Source: JBFXEO01 sp050180015 (lineage in GTDB: Bacteria > Bacteroidota > Bacteroidia > Bacteroidales > Tenuifilaceae). Taken from it: DNA of 12,472 bases. The translations under genes and the position numbers were made by a program. The stretch is taken from the NCBI GenBank assembly GCA_050180015.1, contig JBFXEO010000073.1, forward strand, positions 1 to 12,472, given 5' to 3'. The notes below the pieces were generated by a model. That model was not told the origin of the DNA and searched no databases. It worked only from the letters and a program-made list of their open reading frames with translations. Positions 6,544-12,472 of this stretch are shown here, piece by piece. How positions within the stretch are numbered: position 1 is the stretch's first letter; the number at the start of each line of letters is the position of its first letter.

Positions 6544-8097
6544 CTAAATGTCAAATTTTATACCTTGGGCTAAAGGCAATTCTTTACCAAAGTTGATATT
6601 TACGGTTTGCCGGCGCATGTATGCTTTCCAGGCATCCGATCCCGATTCCCTTCCGCCACCGGTTTCCTTTTCGCCGCCAAATGCTCCGCCAATTTCGGCA
6701 CCCGATGTGCTGGTGTTTACGTTGGCAATTCCGCAATCCGAACCCTGTTCCGATAGCCATTGCTCCATCTCCATCAAATTGGTCGTAAACATGGTTGACG
6801 ATAGGCCCTGGGGAACATCGTTATTGGTGGCAACTGCCTCTTCAATCGAGGCAACCTTAATCAGGTAAAGAATTGGCGCAAAGGTTTCGTCCTGTACAAT
6901 TTTGTAGCTGTTTTTTGCCTCAATAATGGTAGGAATAACAAAGGTTCGGCTTTCAAATCCTTCTCCGTCCACTACCTTGTTGCCAAAAATTACGTTTCCC
7001 CCTTCGCTAATTGCCCCCGAAATAGCATTGTTGTATGCACTTACCGCCGATTTGTCGATAAGCGGCCCCATAATGGTACCTGCATCAAGCGGATTTCCAA
7101 TACGCTTTTCCAGTTGGCCGTATGCGTTTAAAAGTCTCGATTTTACATCGCTGTAAATCTGCTCATGGACAATAACCCTACGGGTTGATGTGCAGCGTTG
7201 CCCTGCTGTACCAGTTGCTCCAAACACAATGGACGGAATGGCAAGATCGAGATTTGCCGATGGCATAATGATGGCTGCGTTATTTCCGCCCAGCTCAAGG
7301 ATGGTTCTTCCAAAACGGCCTCCTACCAGTTTTGCAACGTGCTGCCCAACCCTTGTCGATCCGGTAACCGAGAAGAGAGGAATTCGCTTATCCTCAAGGA
7401 AGTTATCGCCTAAGACAGCACTTTTTGCAACAATTAGGTTAAAAACACCCTCGGGGACGTTGTTCGCTTTAACTACATCGGCCACAATTTTTTGAACAGC
7501 AATTGCCGTTAACGGTGTTTTGGAGCTGGGTTTCCAAACAACAACATTTCCAGCCACGGTGGCAAGCATGGTATTCCAGGCCCAAACGGCTACCGGAAAG
7601 TTGAACGAGGTTATAATACCAACTATGCCCAGCGGATGGTATTGCTCATACATTTTATGCTTAGGGCGTTCGGAGCGTAGCATAATACCGTTCATTTGGC
7701 GCGCTTGCCCTACAGCAAAGTCACAAATATCTATCATTTCCTGTACTTCGCCCATACCCTCCTGAAGTACCTTTCCGGCTTCGATGCTTACAAGGCTGCC
7801 CAGCTCTTTTTTAAAAACTCTGAGTTTAATTCCTATTTGCCATACAATTTCGGCCCTTTTGGGTGCTGGCCATTGCCGCCATTCCTTAAAGGCTTCCGTT
7901 GCTCTTTGCATTATAAGCTCGTAATCGTTTATGTTGGCCGTTTTTACGGTAGCAATAGTTTCCCCGGTCGAAGGGTTCTCCGAACTTAATTCTGAACCAT
8001 GTGCCTCAACCCATTCGGAGCCTGAACATGCGCCGTAATTTGTACTGCTAATTTCCAATTTTTGTAAAGTATCATCAATTATACTAATCATTGCCAA
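6544..8097 (-). CDS. amaB: ALDH7 (antiquitin-type) alpha-aminoadipic semialdehyde dehydrogenase
   Basis: NAD+-dependent oxidation of L-2-aminoadipate 6-semialdehyde (in equilibrium with piperideine-6-carboxylate) to 2-aminoadipate in lysine catabolism. The 517-residue protein has the ALDH fold motifs: oxyanion Asn166 in TSFNFP, Lys189 in WKP, cofactor-loop GSTRVG (246-251), general base Glu268 in LELGGNN and nucleophile Cys302 in GTAGQRCTSTRR. The ALDH7 hallmarks GGNNA, GSDCGIANVN, SGAEIGGAFGGEKETGGG and a C-terminal PLAQGIKF are present and closely match human ALDH7A1. It follows pruA by 46 bp and precedes a strong terminator, so the two are probably one transcript. A second ATG two codons in is an equally possible start. 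Family is secure; the exact substrate is inferred from family, and other semialdehydes are possible. Confidence 0.9.
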   Translation of the reverse strand: MAMISIIDDTLQKLEISSTNYGACSGSEWVEAHGSELSSENPSTGETIATVKTANINDYELIMQRATEAFKEWRQWPAPKRAEIVWQIGIKLRVFKKELGSLVSIEAGKVLQEGMGEVQEMIDICDFAVGQARQMNGIMLRSERPKHKMYEQYHPLGIVGIITSFNFPVAVWAWNTMLATVAGNVVVWKPSSKTPLTAIAVQKIVADVVKANNVPEGVFNLIVAKSAVLGDNFLEDKRIPLFSVTGSTRVGQHVAKLVGGRFGRTILELGGNNAAIIMPSANLDLAIPSIVFGATGTAGQRCTSTRRVIVHEQIYSDVKSRLLNAYGQLEKRIGNPLDAGTIMGPLIDKSAVSAYNNAISGAISEGGNVIFGNKVVDGEGFESRTFVIPTIIEAKNSYKIVQDETFAPILYLIKVASIEEAVATNNDVPQGLSSTMFTTNLMEMEQWLSEQGSDCGIANVNTSTSGAEIGGAFGGEKETGGGRESGSDAWKAYMRRQTVNINFGKELPLAQGIKFDI

Positions 8098-8143
8098 TGT
8101 TTTTTATCATGTTTAATTTTAGCTGGGTAATATTTCGCGCGGG

Positions 8144-9802
8144 TTATTGTTGCATGAACGGATATTTATAGCCGATCGGTGGAACCAGGGTTTCCTTGAT
8201 TGTACGGGCACTGGTCCAGCGGATAAGGTTCAAAAGGCTTCCGGCCTTGTCGTTCGTTCCCGATGCCCGGGCACCGCCAAATGGCTGTTGGCCTACAACC
8301 GCCCCGGTGGGCTTATCGTTTATGTAGAAATTGCCTGCGGCGTAGCGGAGCTTTTCCACGGCAAGGTCAATGGCCTTTCGGTCGGTTGCAAAAATAGCAC
8401 CGGTTAGCGCGTAGGGCGATGTTTCATCGCAGGTGGTAAGAACCTTTTCGTATTCGTTATCATCGTAAAGTAGCATGGTTATTACCGGGCCAAAAATCTC
8501 TTCCTCCATGGATATAAAGTGAGGATTTGTGGTGAGAATAATTGTGGGCTCAACAAAGTATCCGGCAGATTTGTCACCTTTTCCACCAAATACAACCTCC
8601 GCTTCATTGGAATCCTTTGCTTTTTGGATGTATGTCATTATGTTATCAAACGATGCCTCGTCAATAACGGCGTTTATAAAGTTGGTAAAATCTCCGGGGT
8701 CGCCCATTTTTATTTCATTCAGCATTTTTCCCATTGCAGATTTAAGTTCGGGCCACATCGATTTTGGAACGTATGCCCTGGAGGCTGCGGAGCATTTTTG
8801 TCCCTGATACTCGAATGCGCCGCGCACTATTGCCGTGGCAACTTCATCTACCGTTGCGCTTTGGTGAACTACAATAAAATCTTTGCCCCCTGTTTCACCC
8901 ACCAGTTTTGGGTATGAGCGGTATTTACCAAGGTTTTCGGCGATCTGTCGCCAGAAATGGTTAAAGGTTGACGTAGATCCGGTAAAGTGAATTCCGGCCA
9001 GCATGGGGTGTTTAAAAATTTCCTTGCCAATAACGGAACCCCTGCTTGGTACAAAGTTGATTACACCATCGGGGATCCCGGCCTCCTTGAATATTTTCAT
9101 CAAAATGTAATTAGATAGTAACGATGCGGTAGCGGGTTTCCAGACAACTGTGTTTCCCATTAGTACGGGCGACATATTCAGGTTCGAGGCAATTGCCGTA
9201 AAGTTGAAGGGTGATACGGTGAATACAAACCCCTCTAGCGGTCTGTATTCCGTGCGGTTTAGGTGCGAATTCTCCGATATGGGTTGATCGTTGTAAATCT
9301 GGCTTACAAAGTGGGCGTTGAAACGGAGAAAATCAACAACCTCGCAGGCCGAGTCAATCTCTGCCTGATAAACATTTTTACTCTGGCCCAGCATGGTGGC
9401 GGCATTTATTAGTGCACGGTATTTTTTCGATATTAGTTCGGCAATTTTCAGCGAGACGGAGACCCTGTCAATCCACGATGTTTGCTCCCACTGGTGACGG
9501 GCGGCCAACGCTGCATCAATGGCCATTTGTACCTCCGTTTCTCCGGCCAAATGGTAGGTAGCAAGTACATGGGAATGGTTGTGTGGCATTACAACATTTC
9601 CTGTAATCCCTGTTCTAACCTCTTTCCCTCCAATAATTAGCGGTATTTCTGTAACCTTTGAAGATAACTTTTGTAACTCTTCCTCGAGCCTTATTCTTTC
9701 TGCCGAGCCCGGCTTGTACTCTAGAATTGCCTCATTTCTGGGTCTTTCGAAGGCAAATATTGCGTTGTTCATACTGCTTAGGTTAAATTTATCGATATGC
9801 AA
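8144..9802 (-). CDS. pruA: PruA, L-glutamate gamma-semialdehyde (P5C) dehydrogenase, ALDH4-type
   Basis: Oxidises glutamate gamma-semialdehyde, formed from 1-pyrroline-5-carboxylate, to glutamate with NAD+, the last step of proline and ornithine breakdown. The 552-residue frame is the stand-alone ALDH4A1-like form without a PutA proline dehydrogenase domain. It shows SPFNFTAIASNLN with oxyanion Asn200, VVWKPA (219-224), HFTGSTSTF (272-280), general base Glu303 in VGETGGKD, nucleophile Cys337 in YQGQKCSAASR, and PTGAVVGQQPFGGARASGTNDKAG near the C-terminus for aldehyde binding, with the ALDH4 stretch GQSKNVYQAEID (139-150). The in-frame Met at residue 11 (9772) is at least as likely a start, because homologues begin close to that IFAFERPRNE stretch. 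No proline dehydrogenase is seen in the window. It is the first gene of a pair with the ALDH7 gene. Confidence 0.94.
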   Translation of the reverse strand: MHIDKFNLSSMNNAIFAFERPRNEAILEYKPGSAERIRLEEELQKLSSKVTEIPLIIGGKEVRTGITGNVVMPHNHSHVLATYHLAGETEVQMAIDAALAARHQWEQTSWIDRVSVSLKIAELISKKYRALINAATMLGQSKNVYQAEIDSACEVVDFLRFNAHFVSQIYNDQPISENSHLNRTEYRPLEGFVFTVSPFNFTAIASNLNMSPVLMGNTVVWKPATASLLSNYILMKIFKEAGIPDGVINFVPSRGSVIGKEIFKHPMLAGIHFTGSTSTFNHFWRQIAENLGKYRSYPKLVGETGGKDFIVVHQSATVDEVATAIVRGAFEYQGQKCSAASRAYVPKSMWPELKSAMGKMLNEIKMGDPGDFTNFINAVIDEASFDNIMTYIQKAKDSNEAEVVFGGKGDKSAGYFVEPTIILTTNPHFISMEEEIFGPVITMLLYDDNEYEKVLTTCDETSPYALTGAIFATDRKAIDLAVEKLRYAAGNFYINDKPTGAVVGQQPFGGARASGTNDKAGSLLNLIRWTSARTIKETLVPPIGYKYPFMQQ

Positions 9803-10096
9803 AATAATACATAACGAATTGTTTTTACTATGATTTTTATCAAACTTTTATTTAAATAGATTCTAAATAAAAATCATTTGGTTAACACAGTAGTGGTGAA
9901 AAAGTTTAGTGGAATCAGGTAATCATTGACTAGTAATGGGTTAACATTAATTTATTACGTTCTTTTGTTGTAAATACGCCGGGGTCAACAAATTTTTGTG
10001 AAATAGTTGTATTGATTTAGCGTTTAAACATTTTAATGTTGAGGCCCGTTTTTGTTCTGATTATTAAAAGAGGTACACTTATTTTTTTACTGCTTA

Positions 10097-10127
10097 TTTG
10101 TACAATTCTATTTATCATTTAATTTTG
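10097..10127 (+). promoter_or_regulatory. Bacteroidota housekeeping-type promoter for the ModE-like/TiaS-like operon
   Basis: TTTG at 10097-10100 (-33) and TAATTTTG at 10120-10127 (-7, exact TAnnTTTG) are separated by 19 nt, the standard Bacteroidota sigma-ABfr arrangement. Transcription would start near 10133, leaving a leader of about 70 nt before the ATG at 10203. Confidence 0.75.
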
Positions 10128-10142
10128 TAGTAAATCCTCAGC

Positions 10143-10183
10143 TATTCCTGCTGTTGTTGGATTATGGCAATTTGCAGGGAATA
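10143..10183 (+). promoter_or_regulatory. Inverted repeat in the leader of the ModE-like gene
   Basis: TATTCCTGC (10143-10151) is complementary to GCAGGGAATA (10174-10183) apart from one bulged G, with a 22-nt loop. It lies between the predicted transcript start and the ATG at 10203. It could be an RNA hairpin or a dyad operator for the ModE-like protein; the sequence alone does not decide, and chance is possible in a region this size. Confidence 0.3.
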
Positions 10184-10202
10184 ATTTACAGCGGTTAAGC
10201 GT

Positions 10203-10592
10203 ATGGCCGGCCCAAAAGGTTCAAAGTATTACGATATTTTTTTGGATTTTTCTATTTTTCTAAAACATAGAGATAATGGGAACCCTGTGCTTACCGAGGA
10301 ACATTTTGAGTTGCTGCTTGATATAGGCGAGCTGGGTTCACTTGTGGCATCTGCCGAGAAGATGCAGATAAGTTACCGTAAAGCGTGGGGCCTACTTCGG
10401 GAATCGGAAAAAACGCTTGGATTTTCGCTGATAGAAAAGCATAGGGGTGGGAGAGATGGCGGAAATACGGTATTAACTCCCTGCGGCTTAAAATTGGTGG
10501 AGGCGTATAGGGAGCTACGCGAAGAGTTTGATGCTTCGGTAAAGATTATCGTTAAAAATTTCTTCCATAAAATTAATGAGCAGGAGGGTTAG
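10203..10592 (+). CDS. ModE-type winged-HTH transcriptional regulator without molybdate-binding domain
   Basis: A 129-residue protein consisting almost only of the LysR/ModE-type N-terminal DNA-binding domain. Residues 45-105 read GSLVASAEKMQISYRKAW, then SEKTLGFSLIEKHRGGRDGG, then a wing and VLTPCGLKLVEAYREL. They line up with E. coli ModE (GSISQGAK..ISYKSAW..ATGGKGGGGAVLT..G..L). ModE has a C-terminal pair of Mop/TOBE domains that bind molybdate. These are absent, as in other short COG2005-type proteins, so any ligand sensing must come from elsewhere. It is the first gene of a compact unit: its TAG abuts the GTG of the TiaS-like gene, and AGGAGG at 10582-10587 inside it serves as that gene's ribosome-binding site. 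It probably controls its own operon or a molybdenum/tungsten-related regulon; the target is unknown. Confidence 0.85.
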   Translation: MAGPKGSKYYDIFLDFSIFLKHRDNGNPVLTEEHFELLLDIGELGSLVASAEKMQISYRKAWGLLRESEKTLGFSLIEKHRGGRDGGNTVLTPCGLKLVEAYRELREEFDASVKIIVKNFFHKINEQEG

Positions 10593-11330
10593 GTGAAATT
10601 TTTGGTTGGAATAGACGATACCGATAATTTAGAGAGCCGTGGCACTGGATATGCGGGGCGCACAATGGCCGAACGGATAGCCGAGGTCGAGCTTGGAACT
10701 TGTGGGGCTATTTCGCGGCATCAGCTACTCTTCGATCCTCGCGTTCCTTACACATCGCATAACTCATCGCTATGTATTGAGGTTGAAACCGACAAAACCG
10801 ACGACTTGCTAAATTTTATGATTGCCTACCTGCTAAAGGCTTGTGCTCCCGGTTCCGATTGCGGCTTGTGCATGGTTGATGCCGAAAATATTCCGGCTTC
10901 GATTGTGGAATGGGGGGTAGCTGCAAAGCGGGATTTAGTCAGCCAGATAGACGGTTTGAACCTTGCCAAGCGTGAGAATATCACCCTAATCGGCCTAACC
11001 GGTAATCATGACGGAATAATAGGATCTATGGCTGCCGTTGGTTTACGGGCATCGGGAAACGATGGCCGATTTGTGGCGCTAAAAGGTGTTGATGTAAGAT
11101 CAATTACAGGCGTAAAATCGCCCGCCGAGTTGAAGGAATTAGTTAATTTGCATAGGGTGGTAACCCCCGATGGAGTTTTGGTAAACGATGATTGCCCCAT
11201 TTTGATGGAGGGTTGGTTACGCCCCATACACCGTGATGGATTAATAACATTGATTGTAAATAAAATTGATAATAAAGAGTATGGCTATAAACTTGCAGAC
11301 AAGGAGTATATCAAAAGCGTTTCCAATTAG
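10593..11330 (+). CDS. TiaS-like (COG1571-type) protein, N-terminal kinase-like and ferredoxin-like parts only
   Basis: A 245-residue protein resembling archaeal TiaS, which agmatinylates C34 of tRNA-Ile2 using ATP. Matching motifs are GIDDTDN (6-12) with GTGY (17-20), FDPRVPYTSHNSSL (47-60) where TiaS has a NPxIPxKTRGNGA segment, and GIIGSMAAVGL (141-151) where TiaS has a GxIGAxAAIG segment. TiaS has about 400 residues or more and ends in an OB-fold and a zinc ribbon for tRNA binding. Here the end is instead VTPDGVLVNDDCPILMEGWLRP and a short tail, with no zinc ribbon. Bacteria normally modify this tRNA with TilS, so a different substrate is likely. The start is GTG at 10593, directly after the ModE-like stop and 5 bp after AGGAGG. 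It overlaps the next gene by 50 bp. Similarity is by eye from motifs; the function is unknown. Confidence 0.75.
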   Translation: MKFLVGIDDTDNLESRGTGYAGRTMAERIAEVELGTCGAISRHQLLFDPRVPYTSHNSSLCIEVETDKTDDLLNFMIAYLLKACAPGSDCGLCMVDAENIPASIVEWGVAAKRDLVSQIDGLNLAKRENITLIGLTGNHDGIIGSMAAVGLRASGNDGRFVALKGVDVRSITGVKSPAELKELVNLHRVVTPDGVLVNDDCPILMEGWLRPIHRDGLITLIVNKIDNKEYGYKLADKEYIKSVSN

Positions 11331-11841
11331 CTTAACGGATACTTTACAGATTTTACTATTGCTATTAGCCGGTTTTGCTGCAACATGGTTGCACTATAGG
11401 CTTAGGGTTCCGCTCAGAATGCCGGGCAGGCATGGGTTGGAGTTTATGCTGATTGTTATGGGTGCTCGCTACCTTTCCAACATGCGCCTTGCATCAACTT
11501 TTACGGTTACAGGATCGATAGTAGCGGCCCTTGTTCCCGGTTTTGGTTTTACCGATCCCATTTTGCCATACGTCTATGTTGGCATGGGCTTACTTATCGA
11601 TTTTGCATGGTATCGCTGGCACAAAATTTTAGTATGGGTTCCCGTTGCAGCAATGCTGGGCGGGCTTGTGTATAGCTTAATTCCAATTTCGCGAATTGTT
11701 TTCTTTTCGCTAAGCGGTTACATGTACGGAACATTTAGCGCTGGTTACATTGTGCCAATCTTAACCCATATTGCATTTGGCTTTATAGGTGCATTGGCCG
11801 GCGTAGGGTTAGCATCGGGTATAAAAAAAATTAAAAAATAG
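11281..11841 (+). CDS. Small polytopic inner-membrane protein of unknown function, partner of TiaS-like gene
   Basis: A 186-residue hydrophobic protein with about five or six membrane segments (roughly 20-38, 52-63, 72-92, 95-111, 116-136 and 157-181). The tail IKKIKK is basic. A conserved-looking stretch, RMPGRHGLEFMLIVMGAR (46-63), lies at the start of the second segment, with an Asp107 and several Trp/His/Arg nearby (DFAWYRWHK, 107-115). I do not recognise a named family. Size and topology are like a substrate-binding (S) subunit of an ECF-type transporter, but I see no diagnostic motif, so this is only a suggestion. I chose ATG 11281 over an in-frame TTG at 11266; either start overlaps the end of the TiaS-like gene, implying translational coupling. 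It ends the three-gene unit, 45 bp before a lipoprotein gene. Confidence 0.7.
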   Translation: MAINLQTRSISKAFPISLTDTLQILLLLLAGFAATWLHYRLRVPLRMPGRHGLEFMLIVMGARYLSNMRLASTFTVTGSIVAALVPGFGFTDPILPYVYVGMGLLIDFAWYRWHKILVWVPVAAMLGGLVYSLIPISRIVFFSLSGYMYGTFSAGYIVPILTHIAFGFIGALAGVGLASGIKKIKK

Positions 11842-11886
11842 GTTTAATCGGGCCATTTCGTATAGCCTTTTCTAATACACATCGAT

Positions 11887-12472
11887 ATGAAATATTCTAC
11901 TACTCGATTTATTCCAATTTTAATGCTGATCGGTTTAATCTTGGCATCGTGTAAGGATTCAGATAAGAACACAAATCCTCCGCTAATTGAGCTGATTAGT
12001 GGAGAAAGCCTTATTAACAACGATACTGCTGTTCCCGCAGCAACATCGCTGAAATTCAAGGCTCATTGCAAGTGGAATGGTGAAAATGCACTCACAAACC
12101 TTATTGTTTTGAATAATGGTGTGAGAGTTATTGATGAGGGAATGAACACGCAGGAGTTTGAACGTGATGTAACCTTTGCCAAGGATACCTGTGCCGTAAA
12201 TCTTATTGTTTTTACAATTCGCGATATAAAGGGTGGTTCGGCTAGCATCTCGCTTACAATAACCAAGGACGATTCCTCAGCTGGCGGTGAATTGGCTTGG
12301 TACCATGATATTACTCTGGATGCACAGAATGCTACAGATGCAAAATGCTTTCTGTCGCTAACCAACGGAGTGGCATACACCATGCAGGATGCCTTTGGAA
12401 TACAGGGAGATATCCATATACTTTACTACTTCGATTTTTTGTCGGGTGAGGGTAATGTAATTTCATCTCCCG
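11887..12472 (+). CDS. Lipoprotein with Ig-like start, function unknown (3' end beyond window)
   Basis: 195 codons are visible and the frame is still open at the right edge. The signal sequence is basic then hydrophobic (FIPILMLIGLILA, 8-20) and ends in the lipobox LASC with the acylated Cys at 22. After it comes KDSDKN. Lysine and acidic residues right after the cysteine resemble the Bacteroidota lipoprotein export signal, so the protein may be exposed on the cell surface. Residues 29-90 (PPLIELISGESLINNDTAV and onward) look like the short Ig-like repeat common at the start of such lipoproteins. The rest (WYHDITLDAQNATDAKCF and onward) I do not recognise. The next gene could be co-transcribed with the membrane protein 45 bp upstream, or separate; no clear promoter or terminator lies between. 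The ATG is the first in frame and gives a proper signal peptide. Confidence 0.8.
   Translation, partial: MKYSTTRFIPILMLIGLILASCKDSDKNTNPPLIELISGESLINNDTAVPAATSLKFKAHCKWNGENALTNLIVLNNGVRVIDEGMNTQEFERDVTFAKDTCAVNLIVFTIRDIKGGSASISLTITKDDSSAGGELAWYHDITLDAQNATDAKCFLSLTNGVAYTMQDAFGIQGDIHILYYFDFLSGEGNVISSP

Larger units (their letters stand above)
9803..10202. other. 400-bp gene-free divergent intergenic region
   Basis: No coding frame with family character is seen on either strand. The stretch is AT-rich and must hold promoters for pruA (leftward) and the ModE-like gene (rightward). A clear rightward promoter and a possible leader hairpin are listed separately. I found no good TAnnTTTG plus TTTG pair for pruA, only CAAAATAA at 9800-9807, a one-mismatch -7 on the minus strand lying so close that it would favour the internal pruA start at 9772. 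Confidence 0.6.

Noticed and set aside
11844..12383. Two minus-strand open frames opposite the lipoprotein gene
   Set aside because: Their translations show no family or signal features, while the plus strand encodes a lipoprotein with a good signal sequence over the same bases.

Overview
The window looks like a chromosomal segment of an anaerobic or facultative member of the Bacteroidota, probably order Bacteroidales. This rests on Bacteroidota-type promoters (TAnnTTTG -7 elements, one with a TTTG -33 element at 19 nt), an Rnf operon led by an RseC-like gene, DUF2490 and CotH-type secreted proteins, a possible T9SS-like C-terminus and a Bacteroidota-style lipoprotein. No rRNA, tRNA, CRISPR array, insertion sequence or phage gene was seen.

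Layout. (1) 1-2599, minus strand: start of an Rnf operon, rseC-like > rnfB > rnfC, with rnfC cut by the left edge. These encode parts of the ferredoxin:NAD+ oxidoreductase that couples electron transfer to ion pumping. (2) 2857-4155, plus strand: a short CotH-domain secreted protein that seems to have lost its middle, abutting a DUF2490 outer-membrane beta-barrel protein. (3) 4174-5083, minus strand: ribB (3,4-dihydroxy-2-butanone 4-phosphate synthase) behind a clear FMN riboswitch, with a -7 box just upstream of the aptamer. (4) 5239-6285, plus strand: an LdhA-like D-lactate dehydrogenase with an unusual four-cysteine tail. (5) 6450-9802, minus strand: pruA (P5C dehydrogenase) followed 46 bp later by an ALDH7/antiquitin-type aminoadipate-semialdehyde dehydrogenase, ended by a strong intrinsic terminator. 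The products would be glutamate from proline/ornithine and aminoadipate from lysine. (6) 9803-10202: a 400-bp gene-free divergent region with a textbook Bacteroidota promoter and a possible leader hairpin. (7) 10203-11841, plus strand: a tightly packed three-gene unit: a ModE-type DNA-binding domain protein without a molybdate-binding domain, a bacterial protein resembling the N-terminal part of archaeal TiaS, and a small polytopic membrane protein. (8) 11887-12472, plus strand: a lipoprotein cut by the right edge.

Most of the window is conventional energy, redox and amino-acid metabolism. The part least explained by known biology is region 7. A tRNA-Ile2 agmatidine synthetase-like protein is not expected to modify tRNA in a bacterium that normally uses TilS. 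Here it lies between a ModE-like regulator and a small integral membrane protein, with stop/start abutment and gene overlap. This is the best candidate for an undescribed system. Its function cannot be read from the sequence alone.
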